This document shows, one piece after another, positions 35,130 through 43,547 of a stretch of DNA of 64,000 nucleotides (positions are counted from its first letter, which is position 1; each line of letters begins with the position of its first letter). The position numbers and the translations under genes are program-made. Source of the stretch: Halalkalicoccus sp. CG83 (GTDB taxonomy: Archaea; Halobacteriota; Halobacteria; Halobacteriales; Halalkalicoccaceae); contig NZ_JAZDDH010000003.1 of assembly GCF_037081715.1 (NCBI RefSeq), positions 186,001 to 250,000 on the forward strand. The letters are read 5' to 3'. The notes beneath the pieces are model-generated. The model was given only the letters and a program-made list of their open reading frames with translations. It ran no database searches and was not told the origin of the DNA.

Positions 35130-35399
35130 GAACGAACACAGGGGATTTGTCGGAATAAGTCTTTGCCTACACGAGATATTCAGTATAAACGGCGTATTCT
35201 ATGAGATGGTTCTATGTGGTTGGTCTATACGCTTAGTAGATAGATTGGTTTGCCGGCCAAGTTCTAGTAGGCTCAAGTAACGGGGCCACCGGTCAGTCGA
35301 ACACCGTCGAAGGGTTATATGAAGAGAGTACTCCTTTACTGGTCTCTCAAAGGAGAGTCTGAATCCGATTGTTGATCGACCACATGAGAAGGCGTTACG

Positions 35400-35699
35400 G
35401 GTCGCCAACCAGTCCGGGGGATGATGAAAGTCGTCGTCGGTCCAGACGAGCCGATCGTGGCGTGCAGCTTCCATCCCGGCGGCGATGGCGTTAGCCTTCC
35501 CCGAACAGTGCTCGGGTTCGCCGGCGGCGATGAGCCGGACGCTCTCGGGGGTGTATTGTCGTTCGGTGATGGGGTCGTCTTCGACGTCGTGGATGAGGAG
35601 GAGCTCGTCGTGGTCCTTGAGTTGGGCGGCCACTTCCGTACAGGCGTCGGTCCAGCGTGGTGTTGGCAGGAGGACGCTCACCGGCGGACGGTCGGCCAT
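35400..35699 (-). pseudogene. glycosyltransferase family 2, N-terminal third (split gene)
   Basis: MADRPPVSVLLPTPRWTDAC, TEVAAQLKDHDELLLIHDVE, VRLIAAGEPEHCSGKANAIA, AGMEAARHDRLVWTDDDFHH, PPDWLAT. This is the GT-A nucleotide-sugar fold with the DDD metal motif (WTDDDFHHP). After DWLAT the frame runs into unrelated sequence and ends at 35199. The matching C-terminal part is 33497-34090, so the two halves are separated by about 1.3 kb containing the TumE pair. Confidence 0.75.
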
Positions 35700-35897
35700 T
35701 GATGGTGCCTTCTAGTGAGGCAGTGAAAAACGGACCGGTCACTATGCTCTGAACCTATTTACGCCACTGATTCGTGAAGGAGTTCATCAGTCGCGTTGTC
35801 AAACGAACGCCCGAGTGATCAGCTTCTATGGGCGAATTCCCGGAGTAAGTGGGTACGAAATAAGTATATTACCCACAACAGTGTAGACAGAGGATTA

Positions 35898-36176
35898 ATG
35901 ACCGAGACTACACACGCGTCGGCGTTCGATTAGGTCGTTATTGCTCATTTCGAACTCACGAATGCGGCTGCAGCGACGTGGGCTCAGAACGCGCTTGGGG
36001 ATAGTCAGTCGATGAGTCCGACTGAGGTTGCTCGTGAAGAAGGTGTCGTCGCTGATCCGGACGATACGGTGGCTATCGAGACTCTCGGGGCTGCGTACGA
36101 AGCATGGGTGGGTGATATCGACTCTGATCCTGCAACGGCTGACATGACTGGTGGGGAGCTTAAGGAAGAGGGATGA
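35898..36176 (+). pseudogene. small acidic protein gene with premature stop
   Basis: ATG at 35898 is followed by TETTHASAFD and an in-frame TAG (codon 12), after which the frame resumes as VVIAHFELTNAAAATWAQNA, LGDSQSMSPTEVAREEGVVA, DPDDTVAIETLGAAYEAWVG and DIDSDPATADMTGGELKEEG. The reading frame otherwise looks intact. Its end overlaps the next gene (ATGA). A second, more decayed copy is at 43150-43280. Confidence 0.5.
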
Positions 36177-36307
36177 AGGTCTACGTCAAGTCGAAGGAGC
36201 AAATCATCGAGAAGCGAGCGGATAGCCGTGGGCGGGTCACGCTTGGGAGTGAGTTTGCGAATAAGGAGGTTCAGTTAGCGGTGCTTGAAGTTGTGGGCGA
36301 GGACTAG
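36173..36307 (+). CDS. 44-aa AbrB-like small protein
   Basis: The 44-residue protein MKVYVKSKEQIIEKRADSRG then RVTLGSEFANKEVQLAVLE has the DxxGRVTLGxxF segment that resembles an SpoVT/AbrB beta-hairpin. It is ATGA-coupled to the preceding small gene, like an antitoxin-antitoxin or antitoxin-toxin pair. No toxin is recognised. A near-identical copy at 43284-43420 is degraded. Confidence 0.5.
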   Translation: MKVYVKSKEQIIEKRADSRGRVTLGSEFANKEVQLAVLEVVGED

Positions 36308-36341
36308 AATCGTTCGGTGGAGTTGCTGATTGGGTTTTGTG

Positions 36342-36384
36342 CCTTGTGCAACGATTGCTAGTTGGTGGCACATGTTGCACAAGG
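36342..36384. repeat. dispersed palindrome 4
   Basis: CCTTGTGCAAC at 36342-36352 and GTTGCACAAGG at 36374-36384 with a 21-nt loop, the shortest of the eight. It lies 35 bp after the small gene. Confidence 0.85.
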
Positions 36385-36427
36385 GATGCTCACTTGCTAT
36401 TGCTACTGAATGAATCTGGAGCGTGAA

Positions 36428-37270
36428 CTACTGGCTATCTCCGGCGGGCACGAGGTCCTGGCCGAGGATCAGCGCGTGGATGTTGTGAGTCCCCTCGTAC
36501 GTATAGACCGTCTCCATGTTCGCCATGTGTCGCATGGAGGCGTACTCGGCGGTGATGCCGTTACCCCCAAGCATCGCCCGGGCGATCCGCGACTGGTCGC
36601 GCGCCATCTCCGCGAGCTTCTCCTGTTGGAGCTGGAAGCGCGCGATCGGTCCGCCGAACTGCTCGCGCTCGAGTGCGTACTCGCGGGCCTCCTCGAAGCA
36701 GTCCCGGGCCGCGCCGACGGCGCCCCAGGCGATGCCGTAGCGCGCCTACGTGAGACACGACAACGGCCCCTTCATTCCTTCCACGTTCGGCAGAACATTC
36801 TCCTCGGGGATGCGGACGCCGTTCATCGTGAACTCGCCGGACTCGACGCACGAAGCGAGAGCTTCCCCTCGATGGTGTCGATTCCGAGGCCCTCCCGGTT
36901 GGTCTCGACGAGAAACCCACGCACGGGCTCGTCTTCATCGGAACTGTTGCGCGCCCAGACGATCACCACGTCCGCGATCGGCGAGTTGGTACACCAGCGC
37001 TTCTCGCCGTCCAGAACGTACTCGTCGCCGTCGCGCTCGGCGTGCGTCTCCATGCCCCCGGCGTCTGAGCCGTGGTCGGGCTCCGTGAGAGCAAACCCGC
37101 CGATCGCCTCGCCTTTCCCCATGTCGGGGAGCCAGCGTTCCTTCTGGTCGTCGCTGCCGTAGGCGTGGATGGGGTACATCACGAGCGCACCCTAGACGCT
37201 CGCCATCGGCCGAATGCCCGAATCGCCGGCCTCGAGCTCCTGAACGACCTCTCGAAACACGGGGAGTGAG
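36428..37270 (-). pseudogene. acyl-CoA dehydrogenase (glutaryl-CoA dehydrogenase-like), degraded
   Basis: The minus strand encodes VMYPIHAYGSDDQKERWLPD, GKGEAIGGFALTEPDHGSDA, GEKRWCTNSPIADVVIVWAR, then after a frameshift SGEFTMNGVRIPEENVLPNV, a stop, [40 protein letters not shown] and [37 protein letters not shown]. It lacks the N-terminal quarter. An internal deletion removes the catalytic-loop region between the helix and [10 protein letters not shown]. In-frame stops are present in PMASV-stop-GALV and GPLSCLT-stop-ARYG. It abuts the livF stop. Confidence 0.85.
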
Positions 37271-37272
37271 CG

Positions 37273-38019
37273 TCAGATGACGCCGATGTAGGCGTCACGG
37301 ACGTAGTCGTCGTTCCGGAACTCGGTGGCCGTCCCGGACCGCTCGACGGTGCCGGTCTCGAGGAGGTAGAGGCGATCCGAGTGCTCCATCGCGAAGCTCG
37401 CGTTCTGTTCGGCCAGCAGGACCGTCATCCTGTCGTCCTGCAGCGTCGACAGTGTCTCACCGATGTCCTGGATGATCACCGGCGCGAGCCCGAGCGTCGG
37501 CTCGTCGAGCAACAGTACCTCGGGATCGCCCATCAGCGCCCGGCCGATCGCGAGCATCTGCTGTTCACCGCCGCTCATCGTCTCGGCCTCTTGGTCGCGG
37601 CGCTCGTCGAGACGAGGGAAGAGCTCGTAGACACGGTCGAGGTCGCGCTGGATTGCATCGTCGTTGCGGACGTGTGCTCCCATGAGCAGGTTCTCGTGGA
37701 CGGTAAAGAAGGGAAACAGGTCACGATCCTCTGTCGTCTGGATCAGTCCCCGCTCGACGAGCTCACGGCTCGAGCGATTCGTGACGTCCTCGCCGTCGAA
37801 CCGGACGGTGCCCTCGTACTCGATCAAACGGGAGATCGCGCTGAGCAGCGTTGTCTTGCCGGCGCCGTTGGGACCGATTACCCCCACGATCTCGCCGCGC
37901 TCGACGCTGATCGACACGTCGTCGAGCGCTTGGGTCTTGCCGTAGAAAACGCTGAGCCCCTCGACCTCGAGCATCGGTGCTCCCTCGGTTCGTGCGTTCC
38001 GTGGTCGGTGGTTGCTCAT
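37273..38019 (-). CDS. livF: branched-chain amino-acid-type ABC transporter ATPase (LivF-like)
   Basis: This 248-aa ATPase has Walker A GPNGAGKTT, the signature MSGGEQQMLAIGRALMGDPE, Walker B VLLLDEPTLGLAP and the switch His replaced as in LivF (LLAEQNASFAMEHSDRLYLL). It couples ATP hydrolysis to import through LivHM. It is the last gene of a five-gene operon and begins directly after livG. The N-terminal 15 residues precede the MLEVEGLSVFYG core and may not all be translated. The GC-rich codon use differs from neighbouring relic-rich regions. Confidence 0.88.
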   Translation of the reverse strand: MSNHRPRNARTEGAPMLEVEGLSVFYGKTQALDDVSISVERGEIVGVIGPNGAGKTTLLSAISRLIEYEGTVRFDGEDVTNRSSRELVERGLIQTTEDRDLFPFFTVHENLLMGAHVRNDDAIQRDLDRVYELFPRLDERRDQEAETMSGGEQQMLAIGRALMGDPEVLLLDEPTLGLAPVIIQDIGETLSTLQDDRMTVLLAEQNASFAMEHSDRLYLLETGTVERSGTATEFRNDDYVRDAYIGVI

Positions 38020-38790
38020 CTATGTCCCCTCCGAACCGGCGAGATACGCCTGTTGGACCCGTTCGTCGTCGGCGACCTCCTCGGGCGTTCCGTCGGCGAT
38101 CTTGCGACCGTTGTTGATGACGACGACTCGATCGACGAGCGCCATCAGTCCCTTCATGTTGTGATCGACGATGACCGTGGTGATCCCCTCGTCGCGAAAC
38201 GATCGTATGAGATCGGAGAGGTTGCGAATTTCCGTCTGATTCAGCCCGGCGAACGGCTCGTCGAGCAACAGCATCTCGGGATCGGTCGCGATCGCCTTTG
38301 CCATCTCGAGTCGACGCGTATCGGCGTGGGGGAGCGATCCGGGTCGGTCGTCGAGGCGGTCCTCGAGCCCGACCCGTGCCGCGATGCTGCGGATCTCGTC
38401 GGGGCTCGCGCCGCCCTCGAACGAGAAGAGGCTATTGGGGAGGGTGAACAGCTTGATGTTCTGGCCAACGGTCATCACGTCGATGGGGTTGGATTCCTGG
38501 GTAACGCGGGCGAGCCCGCGGTTGACGATCTCGTGTGTGGCCGCGCCCGTGATCTCCTCGTCCCGGAATCGAACGTGCCCGTCGGTAACGGAGTAGACGC
38601 CCATTACGCAGTTGAACAGCGTCGATTTGCCCGACCCGTTCGGACCGATCAGACCGAGGAGTTCTCCCTCGTCGACGCCGAACGAGAGGTCGTCGACCGC
38701 GACCAACCCGCCGAAGCGTTTCGTGAGCGCCTCGATCTCGAGGGTGGAGGTGTCCGTCGCGTGGGATCGTCGGTCGGTGCTTCGGCTCAT
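38020..38790 (-). CDS. livG: branched-chain amino-acid-type ABC transporter ATPase (LivG-like)
   Basis: This 256-aa protein has Walker A GLIGPNGSGKSTL, Walker B LLLDEPFAGLNQTE and H-loop VIVDHNMKGLM. The signature helix is atypical: SLPHADTRRLEMAKAIATDP replaces the usual L(S/P)xGxQRRLE, lacking the Gly and Gln. The start overlaps the stop of the preceding livM (ATGA), so translation is coupled. In the family it pairs with LivF to power the LivHM channel. The ligand (branched-chain amino acid, urea or short-chain acyl) is not known. Confidence 0.85.
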   Translation of the reverse strand: MSRSTDRRSHATDTSTLEIEALTKRFGGLVAVDDLSFGVDEGELLGLIGPNGSGKSTLFNCVMGVYSVTDGHVRFRDEEITGAATHEIVNRGLARVTQESNPIDVMTVGQNIKLFTLPNSLFSFEGGASPDEIRSIAARVGLEDRLDDRPGSLPHADTRRLEMAKAIATDPEMLLLDEPFAGLNQTEIRNLSDLIRSFRDEGITTVIVDHNMKGLMALVDRVVVINNGRKIADGTPEEVADDERVQQAYLAGSEGT

Positions 38791-39797
38791 TCGGTCTCAC
38801 TCTCGTTCTCGCTCCCCTGCTCACCGAGTCCGTGCCAGAGCTTCCGAAACACACCCTCGCGCGCGAAGACGATCAGTCCGAGCGCGACCGCCCACAGCGC
38901 GAACCAGCGCTGGGTCCCGCCTAGACCCAACGTTCCCGGGAGGATCGTATCCCGGAGCAGGATGAAGACGTAGGCGCCGCCGATCGGGCCGAGGATCGAA
39001 CTCATGCCGCCGATGACCGCCATCACGATCATCTCGATGCTACGGTCGAGGATCACCATCGTCGTCGGATCGACGCTCCCGTAGAAGTGTGCGAGCATCA
39101 CACCGCCGACGCCCATCGTTACCGCGCTGAGCGTGAACGCCCACAGTTTGAACTTCGTCGTGTCGATCCCGGCGGACTCGACCGCCGGCTCGTTCTCCCG
39201 GATCGCGACGAGCACGACGCCGACGTTCGATCGGCTGACGTATAGCAGGCCAAGGGCGATGAATACCATCGGAACGAAGGTGTAGTAGTACAGCACCGTC
39301 GTGTCGTAGGTGATCGCCTCGACCGACATGCCGAGTTCGCCGCCGGTGTACTCGTTGAACACGAACAGGAGACGGTAGAACAGGAGTGCGCCGACAAGTG
39401 TCAGCAGCGAGAAGTACGGCCCTCGAAGCCGGAGGCTCGGGAGCGCGAATAGCATTCCGACGATCAGGGCGGCGACGACCGAAAGGGGGAACGTCGCGGC
39501 GAGGGGGAGCTCTAGATGGGTCGCGAGCATCGCGGTGGCGTAGGCAGCCGCGCCCGATAGCGCCGAGTGGCCGAAGCTGATGTAACCGGTGTAGCCGCTG
39601 ATGATATCCCATCCCATCGCGAAGATGGCCCAGATGTTCGCCAGCGCGAGCGGGTAGATCAGCCCTCCGAATCCGGTGATCGGTGCCCACAGCGGGAGTG
39701 TCGACAGCGATACGAACAGTATCGCGAGCAGTCCGAACTGGTATCGATTCGCCTCGCTGAACCGTCTCGTGATGTGGTCCTGTAGAGTCATGGTCAT
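38787..39797 (-). CDS. livM: branched-chain amino-acid-type ABC permease (LivM-like)
   Basis: From the ATG at 39797, overlapping the livH stop (ATGA), this encodes 336 aa with about ten helices: YQFGLLAILFVSLSTLPLWA, LALANIWAIFAMGWDIISGY, TGYISFGHSALSGAAAYATA and the EAA-like loop ESAGIDTTKFKLWAFTLSAV followed by GGMSSILGPIGGAYVFILLR. GYISFGHSALSG is the hallmark of LivM. The C-terminus is a polar tail (GLGEQGSENESETE). The longer open frame upstream is a shadow of livH. Confidence 0.88.
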   Translation of the reverse strand: MTMTLQDHITRRFSEANRYQFGLLAILFVSLSTLPLWAPITGFGGLIYPLALANIWAIFAMGWDIISGYTGYISFGHSALSGAAAYATAMLATHLELPLAATFPLSVVAALIVGMLFALPSLRLRGPYFSLLTLVGALLFYRLLFVFNEYTGGELGMSVEAITYDTTVLYYYTFVPMVFIALGLLYVSRSNVGVVLVAIRENEPAVESAGIDTTKFKLWAFTLSAVTMGVGGVMLAHFYGSVDPTTMVILDRSIEMIVMAVIGGMSSILGPIGGAYVFILLRDTILPGTLGLGGTQRWFALWAVALGLIVFAREGVFRKLWHGLGEQGSENESETE

Positions 39798-40651
39798 TCG
39801 ATGAATTCGCGGCCGTAGAGCCCCTGCGGACGGAACAGAATGATCAGTGCGACGACGACGAGCGCGAACACACCGCGGACGCCGTTGCCCGCAAGCGAGA
39901 CCGTCAGCGTCTCGAGATAGCCGATCAGGTACGCACCCACGATCGACCCCTTGATGCTGCCGACGCCGCCGATGACGACGATGATGAACGCGAGCGCCAG
40001 CGGATCGAGCCACATGAACGGGCTGGTCGTCTGGAGCGAGCCGAGGAAGACGCCACCGACGCCGGCGAGCGCGCCAGCGATCAGCCAGGTCTCGGCCCGA
40101 ACGCGCGAGATGTCGACGCCGGTAAGCATCGCTCCCCGCTCGCTCATCGAGGTCGCGAGGATCGCCCGGCCCGAGCCCGTCCGCGTGACGTAGTACCAGA
40201 GCGCGCCGATTGCGACCCAGGAGACGACGAAGCCGAAGATCTGGTTGTATCGGATGCGCGTCCCCGCGATTTGAACGGTACCCGGCACCAGCGTCGCGAG
40301 CGACCGCGGCTGTGCGGAGAACGTCATCGTGACGAGTTCTTGAAACAGCAACGCGATCAGCAACGTCGCTAGGAACGTGATGACCACGTCCTTCTCGATG
40401 TACCGGATCAGCCCCAGATACATCGCGTACGAGACCACGGCGGCGACGCCTACCGAGGCGACGAACGCGACGACCGGCGGGATCCTGCTCGTGGCGGCCA
40501 GGAAGACGTATGCTCCGATCATCAGGAGGCCACCGTGAGCGAGGTTTAACACGCCGCCCACGCCGAATATCATGGTGAATCCGATCGCGATCAGCGCGTA
40601 GACGGCGCTGACCATCGCCCCGGTGATCAGGATTGACAGGAGGTCAACCAT
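39794..40651 (-). CDS. livH: branched-chain amino-acid-type ABC permease (LivH-like)
   Basis: This 285-aa membrane protein starts MVDLLSILITGAMVSAVYAL and has the LivH motif FGVGGVLNLAHGGLLMIGAY, the loop RAILATSMSERGAMLTGVDI and the conserved DPLALAFIIVVIGGVGSIKG. GGxGSxxGxxxGA forms the membrane re-entrant region typical of the family. It follows the binding-protein gene by 6 bp and precedes livM with overlap, all consistent with one transcript. Confidence 0.88.
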   Translation of the reverse strand: MVDLLSILITGAMVSAVYALIAIGFTMIFGVGGVLNLAHGGLLMIGAYVFLAATSRIPPVVAFVASVGVAAVVSYAMYLGLIRYIEKDVVITFLATLLIALLFQELVTMTFSAQPRSLATLVPGTVQIAGTRIRYNQIFGFVVSWVAIGALWYYVTRTGSGRAILATSMSERGAMLTGVDISRVRAETWLIAGALAGVGGVFLGSLQTTSPFMWLDPLALAFIIVVIGGVGSIKGSIVGAYLIGYLETLTVSLAGNGVRGVFALVVVALIILFRPQGLYGREFIE

Positions 40652-40657
40652 GAGCGG

Positions 40658-41953
40658 TCAGGCCAGCCACTCCGGCATCACATGATCGTCGGTCGCGATC
40701 TCACGGGGGAAGGTACAGACCTTCTCCCCGCCGCCGGATTCCTGCCACTGCTGGACCGGGAACGGAGCGAAATCGAGACCCGGTTTCACGTCATGAGGGA
40801 ACTCGTGGTCGGATCCGAAGAACTGGATCCGGCCGGCGGTCCCGACGTGATCGGTCTCGAGCATCGCGTCGACGAACGCGTCGGGGTCCTCCGCATAGTC
40901 GGCGGTGCCCGCCCGCTCGACCGCCTCCCTGTAGATGTGAACCGCGTCGTAGCTGCCGAACCCCATGTACATCGGTGCAGTGGGACGATCCTCGTAGCGT
41001 TCCTGGTAGTCATCGGTGAACGGGATCGTCTTCTCGGTCACCGTGGCGGTCCCGCCCGCTCCCGACTCCGCGGTGGTCTCGTAGAGACATCCCCCGCCGG
41101 TGTCGTCCCAGAACTGCGGCGACATCGAGGCGACGTTGATCCCCTCCTGAGCGAAGGGGTACTCGTTCTGTCGCCAGGTCGAGAGCATCCCCGGGCCGGG
41201 GATGTGGGCAAACGTCTTCAGCATGACGTCGGCCCCGCTTGCTTCGACCTGGTCCAGAACGGGAGTGAAGTCGTCGGTGTCGCGGGCGATCCGAGCGTCG
41301 AGCGCGACCTCGAGTCCCCGCTCCTCGAGCTGAGCTGGCAGGATCTCGGAGAAGGGCTGGGTCCACGCCGCGTTCTCAGGCGTGACGGCGAAGGAGTTCC
41401 AGCCGTGCTCGTCCGCGAGGAACTCCGCGTAGTCCGCGAGCGCTTCAGCCTGGAAATTGGTGTTGATCGAGTTGACCCGGAAGACGTTCCTGTACTGTTC
41501 GTAGTCCTGACCGGCGTGATCGCGCGTGATCTCCGGCGAGGCCGATCCGGAGACGATGAACGGCACCTGCTGGTCAGCCAAGAAGTCGATGATGCCGAGT
41601 GCGACCTCGCTGACGAAAGTGCCGATCATTACGTCGATGTCCTCCTGTTGGACCATCTCCTGTGCCTTGGTACTCGCCTCTGAGGGGACGCCCGCGCTGT
41701 CCTCCGCGACCAGCTCTACGTCCCGGTCCATGATGCCGCCGTCGTCGTTGACCTCCTCGACGGCCATCTCCGCGCTGCGGGTCGCGCCGATTCCCATGTC
41801 CAGTTCCCGCGGAGCGAGGTGACCGATCCGTACGACGTCATCGTCGCCGCCGCCCAGACAGCCCGCGAGCGCCGCCGCACCCGTCCCGACCGTACCGAGA
41901 AACCCCCGTCGGCCGATCGATCGCCGGGCGATCCGAGCCGTATGTTCACTCAT
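40658..41953 (-). CDS. ABC transporter substrate-binding protein (Leu/Ile/Val-type)
   Basis: From the ATG at 41953 this encodes 431 aa. It has a Tat-type lipoprotein signal (RRSIGRRGFLGTVGTGAAAL, AGCLGGG), then a type-I periplasmic-binding fold: VRIGHLAPRELDMGIGATRS, VEEVNDDGGIMDRDVELVAE, IDVMIGTFVSEVALGIIDFL, QVPFIVSGSASPEIT, FAVTPENAAW and FDHEFPHDV-like end. It captures a ligand for the LivHMGF importer encoded immediately downstream. An in-frame ATG at 41998 adds 15 residues. The flanking dehydrogenase relics suggest the ligand may be a branched-chain or fatty acid derivative, which is a weak inference. Confidence 0.86.
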   Translation of the reverse strand: MSEHTARIARRSIGRRGFLGTVGTGAAALAGCLGGGDDDVVRIGHLAPRELDMGIGATRSAEMAVEEVNDDGGIMDRDVELVAEDSAGVPSEASTKAQEMVQQEDIDVMIGTFVSEVALGIIDFLADQQVPFIVSGSASPEITRDHAGQDYEQYRNVFRVNSINTNFQAEALADYAEFLADEHGWNSFAVTPENAAWTQPFSEILPAQLEERGLEVALDARIARDTDDFTPVLDQVEASGADVMLKTFAHIPGPGMLSTWRQNEYPFAQEGINVASMSPQFWDDTGGGCLYETTAESGAGGTATVTEKTIPFTDDYQERYEDRPTAPMYMGFGSYDAVHIYREAVERAGTADYAEDPDAFVDAMLETDHVGTAGRIQFFGSDHEFPHDVKPGLDFAPFPVQQWQESGGGEKVCTFPREIATDDHVMPEWLA

Positions 41954-41994
41954 GGCATTATCTCTGTTAACCATGCTATCGGTGTTATTTAACA

Positions 41995-42252
41995 TCATGT
42001 ATAATGGTTTCGCACGATCTGACCACGGTAACGTACTCTGGCGCGATCACTTGACGAGCGAGAGGAGTTCACAGGAGAGCACCGTCTCAGGGGACTCCTC
42101 GAGGATCCCTTCTCGGCGAGCTTCTTGAGGCTCCACTCGATCGAGGCGTAGCCGTCCTCGACGAACTCCCGCTCGACGTCGCGCATCATCACGTCGTAGC
42201 CCGCGATGGCGACGACCTCCGTGATCCCGTGGCCCATGTTCCGCGAGTTGTC
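41995..42252 (-). pseudogene. 3-hydroxyacyl-CoA dehydrogenase, N-terminal remnant
   Basis: NMGHGITEVVAIAGYDVMMR, DVEREFVEDGYASIEWSLKK and LAEKG match the NAD-binding start of hydroxyacyl-CoA dehydrogenases (GAGxMGHGIxEVxAxAGYxVxMRD). The first glycine residues are missing, and after EKGS the frame is lost. It lies directly upstream of the transporter operon, in the same orientation. Confidence 0.75.
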
Positions 42253-42276
42253 AGGCGAGCTGTAGGGTAGGGTAGT

Positions 42277-43087
42277 TCACAACGGGTTCGAAAATGCTGG
42301 CTCGGAAACGACACCAACACCGCTCTGATTGAGTAGCTCTCGTGTTATCATATCCTGTAAAAACGCCATATTATCGACGGTAAGCGCGGTACGAGTAACT
42401 TCAGTCAACCAGCCATCAATGTCCAGATCGGCTGCAGCCTTATGAATAAGAAGCGGATGCTGTTCCGAGATCGCTGGTCCGACCATGGAAATCATGCGCG
42501 GAAAGTGAGTCAGTATCCGGAAGATGGGTCGTGTTCATATAGTCAACAGTGCTTTCAGCGGCACTCACGACGTTAGCCGTCGGAAAAATCGATTGACCAA
42601 TGCCGTCACTGCCATAGATACCAGTCGCATTGTGCATATCGATCAGGTAATCCGGATCGACGTCAACGACTTCATCCCAAATACCGCGAGCGGCCATTGT
42701 CATCGGTTCCGATCCAATGGGGAATTGGCGGTTCAGATCGCCGTTCGAGCCGTGGTTATTGTCACGCTTGACTGCAGGCTTGTTTGTCTCGGGGATGACG
42801 ACGAGCGTCCCACTCGATCGTATACTCAGTAGCGAGATGAGCAGCCTCAATGCCACCACGTTCGTTCCCATGAATGCCGCTAAAACAACTACTGTCGGTC
42901 CCTCGGTGGGTGCTGCGATCGTAGAGACATCCGTCTCATATAGTGTGTTCTCGAGAATTGTGTGATGGTCACGAGTAACCTGATGAGCAGCACCGGATCT
43001 ACTGAGTGCTGGAAGTCCGATGACGCCGATTCCAGTAGTAAGCCCAATCTGGGTAAGAACGCTTCGCCGTGTTGGTTTATTGTTCAT
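42277..43087 (-). pseudogene. Tat-exported M14/aspartoacylase-like deacylase or peptidase, frameshifted
   Basis: MNNKPTRRSVLTQIGLTTGI starts a Tat signal. The zinc motif is split: GGIHGNERGGIEAAHLATEY is in another frame between TEGPTVVVLA and SGTLVVIPETNKPAVKRDNN. It then continues HGSNGDLNRQFPIGSEPMTM, DPDYLIDMHNATGIYG and, after another frameshift near 42490, AISEQHPLLIHKAAADLDID, GWLTEVTRTALTVDNMAF. The HGNE, DLNR and DMHN motifs of the M14/AstE family are all identifiable, but at least three frameshifts are present, two of them compensating each other around the active site. Confidence 0.75.
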
Positions 43088-43149
43088 AGGAGATCTCTGT
43101 TATCCTCGCACGTCTCGTAAATAGATGTCTAAATAGAAATCGAGGGGCA

Positions 43150-43420
43150 ACCTCGTGGCTGATCCGGACGATACGGCGGCGATTGAGACCATTGGGGCTG
43201 CCTACGATGTCTGGGTGGGTGATTATCGACTCTGATCCTGCAACGACTGACATGGCTGGTGGGGCGCTTGAGGAAAAGGAATGAAGTCTACGTCGAGTCG
43301 GAGGATCAGATCATCGAGAAGCGAGCGGATAGTCGTGGGCGGGTGACGCTTGGCAGCGAGTTTGCGAACAAGGCGGTTCAGCTGGCGGTGCTCTGTACGC
43401 CGACGGCGACGAATAGAATT
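43150..43420 (+). pseudogene. decayed copy of the small gene pair at 35.9-36.3 kb
   Basis: VADPDDTAAIETIGAAYDVW then a frameshift, DSDPATTDMAGGALEEKE, followed by VYVESEDQIIEKRADSRGRV and TLGSEFANKAVQLAVL. It has lost its N-terminus and the overlap. It serves as a second witness of the AbrB-like sequence. Confidence 0.6.
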
Positions 43421-43486
43421 GTTCGGTGGATTTGTTGATCAGACCGGAAGCTTCTCTGAGTAAATAACACACTGGCTCTTCAAAAC

Positions 43487-43538
43487 GTGTTAGGGTAATA
43501 GGCGAACACTTACGTGTGTTGGGGTAGTAGGCGAACAC
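43487..43538 (+). promoter_or_regulatory. two 23-bp direct repeats upstream of the TumE/HVO_A0114 operon
   Basis: The repeats are at 43487-43509 and 43516-43538. Each begins GTGTT and ends GCGAACAC with GGGTA in between, and they differ at two positions. The outer GTGTT...AACAC makes each an imperfect palindrome. Placed 9 bp before the ATG, they look like operators for autoregulation by the HTH antitoxin. The rest of 43088-43486 besides the decayed pair shows no gene. Confidence 0.55.
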
Positions 43539-43547
43539 ACAAGGTCG

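Noticed and set aside
37381-38973. Long open plus-strand frame of about 530 codons
   Set aside because: It is the antisense shadow of the livF and livG genes, whose families are clear; high GC makes such frames common.
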